Source: Paenibacillus phyllosphaerae (GTDB lineage: Bacteria; Bacillota; Bacilli; Paenibacillales; Paenibacillaceae). From it: 64,000 bases of DNA. Under the pieces are notes generated by a model. It searched no databases. It was not told where the DNA came from and worked only from the letters and a program-made list of their open reading frames with translations. The position numbers and the translations under genes are program-made. Shown in pieces: positions 15,458 through 23,075 of the stretch; position 1 is the first letter of the stretch, and every line of letters starts with the position of its first letter. Location of the stretch: the NCBI RefSeq assembly GCF_014192105.1, contig NZ_JACHXK010000002.1, forward strand, positions 493,380-557,379, given 5' to 3'.

Positions 15458-15637
15458 ATGGATCCAATGACGAAGATGTGGGTATCCTTTGTGGGCATCG
15501 GGCTTATGGCGATTGCGGCTGTACTGGTCACCTTCGCGAGGTATAAGTTGAAAGGCGTGTTCCGGTTTATTGTGTCCGCGGTCGCATTCGTGACTTTGCT
15601 GATTGGCGGGGTCATCGGGTTTATATCAGTTGCGTAA
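15458..15637 (+). CDS. yphE: DUF2768 family membrane protein YphE
   Basis: 59 residues with two hydrophobic segments (about 8-25 and 36-57) split by the basic turn RYKLKGV. The N-terminal MTKMWVSFVGIGLM and the overall length match B. subtilis YphE, which sits at the same place after gpsA. The ATG at 15458 has GGTGGG upstream; the longer reading frame from 15392 begins inside the promoter. Function unknown. Confidence 0.78.
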   Translation: MDPMTKMWVSFVGIGLMAIAAVLVTFARYKLKGVFRFIVSAVAFVTLLIGGVIGFISVA

Positions 15638-15671
15638 GCGAATACATACGAACATAAAGGAGCTATAAATC

Positions 15672-15968
15672 ATGATTGAACTTGTTTCGCGTACGAAAAC
15701 GGTCCAGGTTGAAGCGATAGAGGGGCAGTCCTTGCTCGACCTGGCGATCAAGAATAAAGTGGACTGGCTGTTCTCCTGTACCCGCGGCACCTGTGCCCGC
15801 TGCCGGTGCCTAGTGGAAGAAGGCGCAGAATATTTGGAAGAGGTCACGGACGAGGAATGGGACCGCATGGAACCGGAGGAATTCGACCAAGGCTACCGGT
15901 TGGCGTGTCAGGCGATCGTCAAGCCGGGCGCAGTGCGCATTAAAGCGATCAATAAACCTTATTTCTAA
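15672..15968 (+). CDS. 2Fe-2S ferredoxin, plant-type cysteine spacing
   Basis: 98 residues, one 2Fe-2S domain. Cysteines C36-x4-C41-x2-C44 (in SCTRGTCARC) and C79 (in LACQ) have the spacing of plant-type ferredoxins; an extra cysteine lies at residue 46. The region between is acidic. AAAGGAG is 7-8 bases before the ATG. The gene lies 34 bases after yphE and 19 before a nucleotidyltransferase-fold gene, with a second ferredoxin beyond. No reductase or redox partner gene is adjacent. Confidence 0.85.
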   Translation: MIELVSRTKTVQVEAIEGQSLLDLAIKNKVDWLFSCTRGTCARCRCLVEEGAEYLEEVTDEEWDRMEPEEFDQGYRLACQAIVKPGAVRIKAINKPYF

Positions 15969-15987
15969 ACAGAAGGATGTGTGCCAG

Positions 15988-16593
15988 GTGGAGGAGAAGG
16001 ATACGATCCGCCTTGCCCTATCGCGAATCGCTGAGGCGGTGGACGGAACGGGGGCTACATGGCTCGTCGGCGGAAGCGCGGGGCTGATGCTTCGCGGGCT
16101 GCCGCTAACGGTTCCGCCGCGTGACTTGGACCTGTATGCCGATTTGGAAGATGCGGCTATTATCCATGAGCGTCTGAAGCGCTATGCGGTCGATGATCCG
16201 CATCTTAGCGTGAGTCCGATCTACCGTTCCGTCTTAAGCCATTATGAGATCGAAGGGATTTCCGTCGAGCTTGTAGGCGGATTCGAGGTGACGGCCTCGC
16301 ACAGCCATTATCGCGTAGAGGCCCGGCGCGTGTTGAATCCGCACCGCTTTGAGATCGCAGTCGGCCATCATCATGTAAGTATCGTCCCTCTGGCGCATGA
16401 GCTGTGGTTCAATGTGCTGCGTCAACGCGAAGACCGGATCGAGAGCATCGCCGCTGCCATTCGCAACGACCGTACGCCGCATCTGGAGGGGCTAGACGCT
16501 GTAGAAGCTCATAATGCCTTCCCGCAGGGACTGCTGGAAGCGGTACATGAGCGGATCGGGATCGGTCCCGGAGGACAGGCGCATGAGTCATGA
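15988..16593 (+). CDS. Nucleotidyltransferase-fold protein of unknown substrate
   Basis: 201 residues from GTG 15988; GTG 15979 is in frame but only 2 bases from the AAGG site. The N-terminal part shows VGGSAG followed by PRDLDLY, the G-G-S ... D-x-D signature of the nucleotidyltransferase (Pol-beta) fold, and a third acidic residue follows near ISVELVGGFE. The rest resembles the single-domain NTases often paired with a HEPN toxin or acting on RNA, but no HEPN gene is next to it. Its end overlaps the second ferredoxin gene by 11 bases. Function not assigned. Confidence 0.65.
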   Translation: MEEKDTIRLALSRIAEAVDGTGATWLVGGSAGLMLRGLPLTVPPRDLDLYADLEDAAIIHERLKRYAVDDPHLSVSPIYRSVLSHYEIEGISVELVGGFEVTASHSHYRVEARRVLNPHRFEIAVGHHHVSIVPLAHELWFNVLRQREDRIESIAAAIRNDRTPHLEGLDAVEAHNAFPQGLLEAVHERIGIGPGGQAHES

Positions 16594-16924
16594 GATCACG
16601 TTCCTGCCGGATGGGAAACGGATTGCGGTAAGGCCCGGAATGACGGTGCTGGAGGCATCCAGGAAAGCCGGGGTTGCGATACGAACGCGCTGCGACGGCA
16701 AGGCAGGCTGCCTCATGTGCAAGGTGAAGAGCGATGGAGCGGGATTGTCGCCGCCGAACGATCAAGAGAAGCGGAAACTAGCGGGACTAACGGCAGACGG
16801 CACGAGGCTTGCCTGCCAGGCCAGAATAACAGGCACGGCTTGCGTCGAGGTGCCTGAAGATCCACTGCGCGCTTTTGTCAGGAAACAGCTAGAGCGTCAG
16901 GCTGAGGATGACAAGTTGTGGTAA
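16583..16924 (+). CDS. 2Fe-2S ferredoxin, adrenodoxin-type cysteine spacing
   Basis: 113 residues from ATG 16583, preceded by GGAGGACAG. Cysteines C37-x5-C43-x2-C46 (CDGKAGCLMC) and C78 (LACQ) bind a 2Fe-2S cluster; the x5 spacing differs from the x4 of the ferredoxin just upstream. The C-terminal 25 residues are charged and helical. Tight overlap with the nucleotidyltransferase gene shows they are cotranscribed, so the three genes probably share one job. Confidence 0.85.
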   Translation: MSHEITFLPDGKRIAVRPGMTVLEASRKAGVAIRTRCDGKAGCLMCKVKSDGAGLSPPNDQEKRKLAGLTADGTRLACQARITGTACVEVPEDPLRAFVRKQLERQAEDDKLW

Positions 16925-16954
16925 GGGTTTGCTTAAAAGGAGGAGCTTCTAGCA

Positions 16955-17689
16955 ATGAAAGCATGGAGAAGCGTGCTGTCGGCGATGCTGACGGCCGTGA
17001 TGTTGACGGTACTGTCAGGCTGTCTGTATCCCGATGATGAGCTTGAGCAAAGCCAGATTCCGGCGAAGGATGCCATATTGTCGGTCCAATCCGTCATTGA
17101 CCAATATCAGAAGGATACGGGACTGCTTCCGATCGTCAATAGTGAACCGGAGACCCCTGTTTACGAGAAGTATCAGGTTGATTTCGGCAAATTAGTGCGT
17201 CTCAAATACGTGAGCGACATTCCTTCCGCCGCATTCGAAAAGGGCGGAAGCTATTATTTTCTGATCATCAACGAAGAGACCGACCCGACCATCAAGCTGA
17301 TGAATCTCGTTCTCTATCAGAAAGTGAATGATATTCAGCGCGCCGTTCAAGCGTACGCTACCGCCAACAACGGAGTGCTGCCCAAGGGCGACGAGCGTTA
17401 CCCTGGGTTTTATCAGATCGACTACGGCAAGCTGAAGAAGAGCGAGCTGAAGGTGCAAAGCGTGTACTCGGGCCAGACGCTTCAGACGATGATGGATGAC
17501 AAGGGCAATGTCTATATCGATTATGCGGTCGATCTGATGCAGGCTGCACAGAAGGCGGGGCTTGACCAAATTCCGGAGAAGCAGGATTTACGACCTTATT
17601 TGGTGGATACCTCCGACTTCGTACCGGTGAAGTCGACCGTTTATTATTTGGTGCAAGGCGAACCGGTCCCGCAAGCGGCAGGACAATAG
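16955..17689 (+). CDS. yphF: Lipoprotein YphF
   Basis: 244 residues. The signal peptide ends in a lipobox L-S-G-C with the cysteine at residue 23, so it is anchored outside the membrane. It then reads LYPDDELEQSQIP, followed by paired YQKDTGLLP and TANNGVLPKG-type stretches, as in B. subtilis YphF. AAGGAGG precedes the ATG. It lies immediately before spoIVA, the same order as yphF-spoIVA in B. subtilis. Function unknown. Confidence 0.85.
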   Translation: MKAWRSVLSAMLTAVMLTVLSGCLYPDDELEQSQIPAKDAILSVQSVIDQYQKDTGLLPIVNSEPETPVYEKYQVDFGKLVRLKYVSDIPSAAFEKGGSYYFLIINEETDPTIKLMNLVLYQKVNDIQRAVQAYATANNGVLPKGDERYPGFYQIDYGKLKKSELKVQSVYSGQTLQTMMDDKGNVYIDYAVDLMQAAQKAGLDQIPEKQDLRPYLVDTSDFVPVKSTVYYLVQGEPVPQAAGQ

Positions 17690-17705
17690 ATGAAGTCGAC
17701 AATAG

Positions 17706-17741
17706 CCTTTGTTCCCACTACGGGGAGCAAAGGTTTTTTTT
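17706..17741 (+). terminator. Intrinsic terminator after yphF
   Basis: CCTTTG-TTCCC pairs with GGGGAG-CAAAGG and is followed by eight T. Confidence 0.85.
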
Positions 17742-17752
17742 GCGTGGCGAAG

Positions 17753-17781
17753 GCATAGGGGGCGCCATTCTCTCATATATC
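17753..17781 (+). promoter_or_regulatory. Distal candidate sigma-E promoter for spoIVA
   Basis: GCATAGG, 14 bases, CATATATC; 5/7 and 6/8 against the mother-cell pattern KMATATT-N14-CATACAHT as I know it. About 235 bases upstream of the start codon. Confidence 0.3.
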
Positions 17782-17843
17782 TCAATCTTGGAAGGACGGA
17801 GGCGGGAATAAGGGATGAATTAAAAGATTTCCTCACGCGGTCG

Positions 17844-17872
17844 TCATATTCAGCTCACTAGCGCAATAAGCT
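17844..17872 (+). promoter_or_regulatory. Proximal candidate sigma-E promoter for spoIVA
   Basis: TCATATT (perfect -35 match), 14 bases, AATAAGCT (5/8 for the -10). The leader to spoIVA would be about 145 bases. The 337-base gap otherwise shows only the yphF terminator. Confidence 0.35.
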
Positions 17873-18025
17873 ATTACTAGTCCAAATTCATGTACGAGTT
17901 GCGTCGCTTGCCTGCTCACAGATACGGCGGATGGCGGCGAACCCTGACGACTACACAGCAGGAGGAAACGCGGCAGTAACGGTACGTCCATGTACTGGCG
18001 AAATACGATTGGGAGGGGATATTCA

Positions 18026-19504
18026 GTGGAGAAAGTGGACATTTTCAAGGACATAGCCGAACGAACCGGCGGGGATATTTACCTCGGCGTCGTGGGTGCG
18101 GTCCGCACAGGCAAATCAACCTTCATCAAACGGTTCATGGAGACGGTTGTTCTGCCGAATATTACGAGCGAAGCCGATCGGGTGAGAGCCATTGATGAGT
18201 TGCCGCAAAGCGCGGCAGGCAAGACGATTATGACGACGGAGCCGAAATTCGTGCCGAACCAGGCCGTACAGCTTCGCGTAGCCGAGGGGCTGGACGTCAA
18301 CGTCCGTCTTGTCGACTGCGTAGGCTATGCGGTAGACGGTGCCAAAGGCTACGAGGATGAGAATGGCCCGCGGATGATTACGACACCATGGTTCGAGGAG
18401 CCGATCCCGTTCCAAGAGGCAGCGGAAATCGGAACGCGCAAGGTCATCCAAGAGCATTCCACGCTAGGTATCGTCGTGACTACCGACGGTTCCATTGCCG
18501 AAATTCCGCGCAGCTCCTATGTAGAAGCCGAGGAGCGGGTTATTAACGAACTGAAGGAAGTCGGCAAGCCGTTCGTGCTCATCGTGAATTCCACGAAGCC
18601 GAAGAGCGACGAGGCGCTGCAGCTTCGCAATGAACTGCAAGCCAAGTACGACATTCCGGTACTGACGCTCAGCGTTGCTCAAATGGGCGAAGAGGATGTT
18701 CTCTCCGTATTGCGCGAGGTGCTCTACGAGTTCCCTGTGCATGAAGTGAACGTCAATCTTCCAAGCTGGGTTATGGTGCTCAATGATAACCACTGGCTTC
18801 GTTCCAACTACGAAAACTCCGTACGCGATACGGTGAAAGATATTCGCAGGCTGCGTGACGTGGACCGCGTCGTGAGCCAGTTCGTCGAGTACGACTTTAT
18901 CGACCGTGCGGGACTGAGCGGCCTGAACATGGGCCAAGGCGTTGCGGAGATCGATCTGTATGCGCCGGACGAACTGTACGATCAGATCTTGATGGAAGTC
19001 GTCGGCGTTGAGATTCGCGGCAAGGATCATCTGCTCCAGCTGATGCAAGAGTTCTCGCATGCGAAGCGGGAGTACGACCGCTTCCAGGAAGCGCTCGAGA
19101 TGGTCAAGACGACAGGCTACGGCATCGCGGCTCCTACGTTGGCCGAGATGCAGCTGGATGAGCCGGAGCTGATTCGTCAAGGCTCCCGGTTCGGCGTTCG
19201 CCTGAAGGCAACGGCACCATCGATCCATATGATTCGCGTCGACGTGGAATCCGAGTTCGCCCCCATCATTGGGACGGAGAAGCAGAGCGAAGAGTTGGTG
19301 CGTTACCTCATGCAAGACTTCGAGAACGACCCGATCAAAGTATGGGATTCAGACATGTTCGGCCGTTCCCTGCACTCCATCGTGCGCGAAGGCATTCAGG
19401 GCAAAATAGCGATGATGCCGGACAATGCGCGCTACAAGCTGCAGGAAACGCTTGGCCGCATCATTAACGAAGGCTCGGGCGGTCTGATTGCCATTATCCT
19501 TTAA
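18026..19504 (+). CDS. spoIVA: Stage IV sporulation protein A (spore coat basement ATPase)
   Basis: 492 residues, the same length as B. subtilis SpoIVA. It hydrolyses ATP to polymerise around the forespore and forms the platform for coat and cortex assembly. The N-terminus EKVDIFKDIAERTGGDIYLG is nearly invariant in the family, followed by the P-loop GAVRTGKST and the switch-like LVDCVGYAVDGAKGYED. The C-terminus GSGGLIAIIL is the conserved SpoVM/SpoVID-interacting tail. GTG 18026 is chosen because it reproduces the canonical N-terminus and has GGGAGGGG upstream. Confidence 0.97.
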   Translation: MEKVDIFKDIAERTGGDIYLGVVGAVRTGKSTFIKRFMETVVLPNITSEADRVRAIDELPQSAAGKTIMTTEPKFVPNQAVQLRVAEGLDVNVRLVDCVGYAVDGAKGYEDENGPRMITTPWFEEPIPFQEAAEIGTRKVIQEHSTLGIVVTTDGSIAEIPRSSYVEAEERVINELKEVGKPFVLIVNSTKPKSDEALQLRNELQAKYDIPVLTLSVAQMGEEDVLSVLREVLYEFPVHEVNVNLPSWVMVLNDNHWLRSNYENSVRDTVKDIRRLRDVDRVVSQFVEYDFIDRAGLSGLNMGQGVAEIDLYAPDELYDQILMEVVGVEIRGKDHLLQLMQEFSHAKREYDRFQEALEMVKTTGYGIAAPTLAEMQLDEPELIRQGSRFGVRLKATAPSIHMIRVDVESEFAPIIGTEKQSEELVRYLMQDFENDPIKVWDSDMFGRSLHSIVREGIQGKIAMMPDNARYKLQETLGRIINEGSGGLIAIIL

Positions 19505-19523
19505 GCACATAGGCCAGCCCACG

Positions 19524-19554
19524 AGAGGTACGCTTATCAACGCGTGCCTCTTTT
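19524..19554 (+). terminator. Intrinsic terminator after spoIVA
   Basis: AGAGGTACGC pairs with GCGTGCCTCT, followed by four T. Confidence 0.75.
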
Positions 19555-19651
19555 GGCGCGTGCTTTGGAAGAAGAAGGAATAAATGAAAAGGATCGGAGC
19601 AAAAAGTTCGCAAATGGTTCATGTGACAAGCATAAAAACACGGCATTCCTC

Positions 19652-19680
19652 TTGAAATTCTAAATCCGCTGTATTACTAT
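19652..19680 (+). promoter_or_regulatory. Candidate sigma-A promoter for hbs
   Basis: TTGAAA, 17-base spacer, TACTAT. The inferred start near 19687 would give a leader of about 185 bases. A long leader is also known for B. subtilis hbs. Confidence 0.45.
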
Positions 19681-19733
19681 AAGTTTGTTCGTGTTTCGAT
19701 AGGCACATCTTGCACATTGAGCCACAATCTACA

Positions 19734-19772
19734 TTCGCTAGATTGGCGGTTCGAAACGCCAGATTCAGCGAA
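19734..19772 (+). promoter_or_regulatory. Stem-loop in the hbs leader
   Basis: TTCGCT pairs with AGCGAA and, after an internal loop, GGCG pairs with CGCC around an 8-base loop. There is no T-run, so it is not a terminator. The 370-base gap before hbs holds this, a candidate promoter and the spoIVA terminator. Confidence 0.45.
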
Positions 19773-19873
19773 ATCGCTTACGTCTAACCCGATTAGGTAT
19801 ATTTTTCTTCATTTTGTGATAAACAGAATGATAGTGAAGCGACTATGTATGGCTGTAAGGGGAGGTGAAAGAA

Positions 19874-20149
19874 ATGAACAAAACGGAACTCATCGCAAAA
19901 GTGGCAGAACTTACCGACCTTTCCAAGAAGGACGCATCGAAAGCAGTTGACGCTGTGTTTGACGCAATCTCCGACGCTCTTCAAAGCGGAGATAAAGTAC
20001 AGCTTGTTGGATTTGGTAACTTTGAAGTGAAGAGCCGCGAGGCTCGTAAAGGCCGCAACCCGCAAACGGGTGAGGAGATCGACATCCCGGCAAGCAAAAT
20101 TCCTTCGTTCAAAGCTGGTAAATCGCTGAAGGATCTTGTTTCCCAATAA
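19874..20149 (+). CDS. hbs: Histone-like DNA-binding protein HU
   Basis: 91 residues (B. subtilis HBsu 92). A dimeric nucleoid protein that bends DNA nonspecifically. The start [21 protein letters not shown], the hinge [21 protein letters not shown] and the tail [19 protein letters not shown] are canonical; the beta-arm motif R-N-P-x-T-G is present. ATG 19874 follows GGAGGTGAAA, while the in-frame GTG at 19865 lies inside that site. Located after spoIVA as in B. subtilis. Confidence 0.97.
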   Translation: MNKTELIAKVAELTDLSKKDASKAVDAVFDAISDALQSGDKVQLVGFGNFEVKSREARKGRNPQTGEEIDIPASKIPSFKAGKSLKDLVSQ

Positions 20150-20165
20150 TATGGTTTTCGCCGCT

Positions 20166-20198
20166 AACGTCCGGATGCCCAGCATTCGGACGTTTTTT
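20166..20198 (+). terminator. Intrinsic terminator after hbs
   Basis: AACGTCCGGATGC pairs with GCATTCGGACGTT, followed by a run of T. Confidence 0.85.
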
Positions 20199-20230
20199 GA
20201 TTGAAACCAATGTTACCCCGGTTAGCTCTA

Positions 20231-20259
20231 TTGACTTTGGACATAAAATCCAGTAGAGT
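20231..20259 (+). promoter_or_regulatory. Promoter for tRNA-Pro (and perhaps mtrB)
   Basis: TTGACT, 17-base spacer, TAGAGT, about 45 bases before the tRNA gene. Confidence 0.6.
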
Positions 20260-20307
20260 CATTTTTGCAGACGACTAGTACCGGCATAAGTGATGGACTG
20301 CACCTGT

Positions 20308-20384
20308 CGGGTGTTAGCTCAGCTTGGTAGAGCGCTACCTTGGGGTGGTAGAGGTCGCCAGTTCAAATCCGGTACACCCGACCA
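20308..20384 (+). tRNA. tRNA-Pro, anticodon GGG, CCA encoded
   Basis: 77 bases fold as a cloverleaf. The acceptor stem CGGGTGT/ACACCCG is perfect, followed by discriminator A and CCA. The D arm is GCTC/GAGC. The anticodon stem CTACC/GGTAG is perfect with loop TTGGGGT, giving anticodon GGG (20342-20344), which reads CCC. The T arm GCCAG-TTCAAAT-CCGGT has a mismatch, A opposite C, at the pair before the last. It lies between hbs and mtrB; nothing suggests an integration site. Confidence 0.9.
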
Positions 20385-20469
20385 TATCCAGCCATTGAAG
20401 CTGCTGTCCTGACAAACGATGTGGGAAGCAGTTTTTTAAATTCGATTTTAGTGAGAAGGTGACTCTTAA

Positions 20470-20688
20470 ATGAGCGAGAGCAATGAGTATATCGTTGTCA
20501 AAGCAAAAGCCCAAGGCGTTCAAGTGATCGGCCTGACGCGCGGGCACGATACGAAGTTTCACCATACGGAGAAGCTTGATAAGGGCGAGGTATTGATTGC
20601 CCAGTTCACGGACCATACGTCCGCCATGAAAATCCGCGGCAAAGCGACGGTCATTACGAAACATGGAGTCGTCGAGACGGACGAGTAG
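20470..20688 (+). CDS. mtrB: Transcription attenuation protein MtrB (TRAP)
   Basis: 72 residues (B. subtilis TRAP 75). An 11-subunit ring that binds tryptophan and then wraps RNA carrying (G/U)AG repeats. The segments VIGLTRGHDTKFHHTEKLDKG and AQFTDHTSAMKIRGKA include the RNA-contacting Lys and Arg residues (K37, K56 and R58 in B. subtilis numbering) and the Trp pocket. The trp operon leader at 29.85-29.92 kb in this window carries the matching triplet repeats. In B. subtilis mtrB is cotranscribed with folE (mtrA); here folE is absent and tRNA-Pro is the upstream neighbour. Confidence 0.95.
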   Translation: MSESNEYIVVKAKAQGVQVIGLTRGHDTKFHHTEKLDKGEVLIAQFTDHTSAMKIRGKATVITKHGVVETDE

Positions 20689-20755
20689 AATCAACCAGCA
20701 GAGCAGGACGCGAATTTGCGTACATACCGCATAATATGCGGGATCTTCTTGAGCC

Positions 20756-20780
20756 AAGCAGGCATAGCCTGCTTTTTTTC
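20756..20780 (+). terminator. Intrinsic terminator after mtrB
   Basis: AAGCAGGC-ATA-GCCTGCTT followed by further T. The core GCAGGC-AYA-GCCTGC-T6 is the same hairpin seen at 6882-6902. Confidence 0.8.
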
Positions 20781-20830
20781 TTTGTAGAATAGAGAAAAGA
20801 CATTTGTTCTACGGAAAGGCGGGCAGCTTG

Positions 20831-21364
20831 ATGAAGATCTGGAAACGCCTTATTGCCTCGGCAGCAGCAGCCATTATGGTGACCGTGATTCTTAGCGTCC
20901 TGCCGATGGCCGAACGTCATAAGCTGGCTTCAGAAGGTGCGGTAGCCGTATTCCGAGCCGTGCCGGTTAAGCGGCTCAGCAACGAGAATCTGGTGGACTC
21001 CATCATTGGACAGCAGCTCAAGCTGCCGATCCGCAAAGCCGAGTGGAAGCAGGGCGTGTTGTCGCTCGATCTCGCCATTGACACAAGGCCCGACCGGATC
21101 GATATTTGGATGAGCGACCTGGAACGGCTGCTCGACTTGAGCTTCCTCCAGACGGTCAACGTGAACCGGCTGCTGGTCCGTTTCGTCGCCTATCCTGCTG
21201 TACCGGGTCCTTATAAGCTTCAAGCGGCTGTCGATGTGCGCCGTACGGACAGCTGGCTCTCGAAGGAACTGGCAGCCGTGGATGGGGCTAGGCCGGATGA
21301 GGACAGCCAGTGGCGTCAGAAGCTTAGAATGACCTTTGTAAGCGAGATGGGAAGCAGCCAATGA
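20831..21364 (+). CDS. Uncharacterised protein with N-terminal membrane anchor or signal peptide
   Basis: 177 residues from ATG 20831. The ribosome site is weak (GGAAAGGCGGG). Residues 9-26 (ASAAAAIMVTVILSVLPM) are a membrane segment after a basic start (MKIWKRLI). The remainder is a soluble alpha/beta domain with a long amphipathic helix (WMSDLERLLDLSFLQ) and no cysteine or catalytic motif I recognise. It lies between mtrB and hepS, where B. subtilis has no gene. No function assigned. Confidence 0.6.
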   Translation: MKIWKRLIASAAAAIMVTVILSVLPMAERHKLASEGAVAVFRAVPVKRLSNENLVDSIIGQQLKLPIRKAEWKQGVLSLDLAIDTRPDRIDIWMSDLERLLDLSFLQTVNVNRLLVRFVAYPAVPGPYKLQAAVDVRRTDSWLSKELAAVDGARPDEDSQWRQKLRMTFVSEMGSSQ

Positions 21365-21411
21365 CGCTCGGTGATCCAGAACCTCCTCTTATGGCGAAAT
21401 CATGAATGAGA

Positions 21412-21420
21412 TGCTATAAT
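21412..21420 (+). promoter_or_regulatory. Extended -10 promoter for the hepS-hepT operon
   Basis: TGC-TATAAT, 55 bases before hepS; no good -35 hexamer is seen. Confidence 0.5.
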
Positions 21421-21474
21421 AATTTAGATTATAGAACAGCAAGACTTTCGCTGCTCTGCCCGGAGGCTTGACCG

Positions 21475-22344
21475 ATGAAACCTTACAGAATTCCTGAGCT
21501 TGCCAAGAAATATGTGGAGTACGATATGATTCAATCGCACACTGAGCTGCCAGCCTTTCCGGATTCCCGGACTCGGCTGCTTTTCGTGTTTCTGGCAAAT
21601 CAACAAGAGTCCTCGCCTCACAGCGAATTGTATGCTCTGGTTACTTCTTTGGTGCAGCTGGGCATGGACACTCATGACACGATCGATTCCGACTCGGGCC
21701 GGCTGAATGAGAAGGAGATGCGCTCACGTCAGTTGAAGGTGCTGGCTGGCGATTACTTCAGCAGCCGATTTATTCAGCTGCTCGCACATGCGGGCCAGAT
21801 CGACATGATCAGGCGGATTAGCCAAGGCGTGTGCGAGGTGAACCGTCTCAAGGTCAACCTCTACATGCGCATGAAGCAATTCAAGATCAACGCTGAGGAA
21901 TATTGGAATCAATGCATGCAAGTGAAGATCGAGTTGTTTCAGGTGTTTACGGGCATCCTTGATGACAAGGCGGCCCGCTTCTGGAACGAGCTGCTCGAAG
22001 GTGTCGGACGGTGCGAGGTTGCACTCGAGGAGTTAGACAAAAGCAAGCAGCCTGAACAATTTGTCGGCAGTTGGGGATATTGGCATATTCTCGATGTGGG
22101 GACTGAAGAGGAGAAGTACCAGCTTGACCTTCCTCAGCCTGAGCCGACGTTCATTAAGGCGCTGGTTGACAAGTATGACATTATTCAACGGCTTCACGAA
22201 AAGCTTAAAACATCCGCCCAACAGATCCAAGCGGTTGCAGCTCGTCTTGAATCGGACAAGCTTGCGCAGGAAATTCTCGCCATTGGCGAATCCTTCATGC
22301 GGCCGCTGGCGCCGGCGTCTCCGGCTATGGGCGAGAGAAGGTGA
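21475..22344 (+). CDS. hepS: Heptaprenyl diphosphate synthase component I
   Basis: 289 residues. HepS is the small, non-catalytic regulatory subunit that, with HepT, makes the C35 side chain of menaquinone-7. It has the HepS-type start ([29 protein letters not shown]) and the conserved [16 protein letters not shown]. It lacks the DDxxD motif of the large subunit, as expected. CCGGAGG precedes the ATG. It opens a block of six tightly packed genes ending in hepT. Confidence 0.9.
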   Translation: MKPYRIPELAKKYVEYDMIQSHTELPAFPDSRTRLLFVFLANQQESSPHSELYALVTSLVQLGMDTHDTIDSDSGRLNEKEMRSRQLKVLAGDYFSSRFIQLLAHAGQIDMIRRISQGVCEVNRLKVNLYMRMKQFKINAEEYWNQCMQVKIELFQVFTGILDDKAARFWNELLEGVGRCEVALEELDKSKQPEQFVGSWGYWHILDVGTEEEKYQLDLPQPEPTFIKALVDKYDIIQRLHEKLKTSAQQIQAVAARLESDKLAQEILAIGESFMRPLAPASPAMGERR

Positions 22345-22352
22345 ATGAATCG

Positions 22353-23075
22353 ATGCAGCAGCAGACGAACTCGAAAGACCATGTTCATTCCGTATTTGAG
22401 AAGATCGCGCCCAAATACGATCTCATGAACGACTTGCTCAGCTTCCGCCGCCATAAAGCGTGGCGCAAGTTCACGATGCGCAAGATGAATGTTAAACCAG
22501 GCGATACCGCGGTCGACTTGTGCTGCGGCACATGCGACTGGACGATCGATTTAGCCCGGGCGAGCGGCAACGGCCATATCGACGGGTTGGATTTCAGCCA
22601 GAACATGCTTGCTGTAGGGCAGAACAAGCTCGAGCAAGAAGGGCTGGTCGGGCAAGTTACGCTTCATCATGGCAATGCAATGGAGCTCCCATTCGCGGAT
22701 AATCAGTTTGATTACGCGACAATCGGCTTCGGACTTCGGAACGTGCCCGATCTGGTGCAGGTGCTGAAGGAGATGCAACGCGTTGTCAAGCCAGGCGGGC
22801 AGGTCGTATGCCTGGAGTTGTCGAAGCCGACGTGGCAGCCATTCAAAGCCATTTATTATTTCTACTTTGAACGCATTCTTCCGTCGCTGGGCAAGTTGTT
22901 CGCGAAGAGCTATGACCAGTACAAGTGGCTTCCTGATTCGCTTAAGATCTTCCCAGATATGCATCAGTTGGCGGATGTCTATCGCCAGATCGGACTTCGG
23001 GACGTTCGCGTCTACCCGCTTACCGGCGGAATAGCTGCGCTTCATATCGGAACGAAGGGGACAGATCAAGCATGA
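22353..23075 (+). CDS. menG: Demethylmenaquinone methyltransferase
   Basis: 240 residues. SAM-dependent C-methylation of demethylmenaquinone, the last step of menaquinone synthesis. The SAM motif [14 protein letters not shown], the UbiE/MenG signature FGLRNVPD and [16 protein letters not shown] are present, along with [15 protein letters not shown]-like C-terminus (reads [11 protein letters not shown]). ATG 22353 has AGAAGGTG 9 bases upstream; an in-frame GTG at 22341 lies within that site. Position between hepS and hepT is conserved in Bacillales, but here three other genes separate menG from hepT. Confidence 0.93.
   Translation: MQQQTNSKDHVHSVFEKIAPKYDLMNDLLSFRRHKAWRKFTMRKMNVKPGDTAVDLCCGTCDWTIDLARASGNGHIDGLDFSQNMLAVGQNKLEQEGLVGQVTLHHGNAMELPFADNQFDYATIGFGLRNVPDLVQVLKEMQRVVKPGGQVVCLELSKPTWQPFKAIYYFYFERILPSLGKLFAKSYDQYKWLPDSLKIFPDMHQLADVYRQIGLRDVRVYPLTGGIAALHIGTKGTDQA

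Noticed and set aside
20308-20384. tRNA-Pro as an attachment site for an integrated element
   Set aside because: No integrase, no repeated 3' tRNA end and flanking genes follow the usual chromosomal order.
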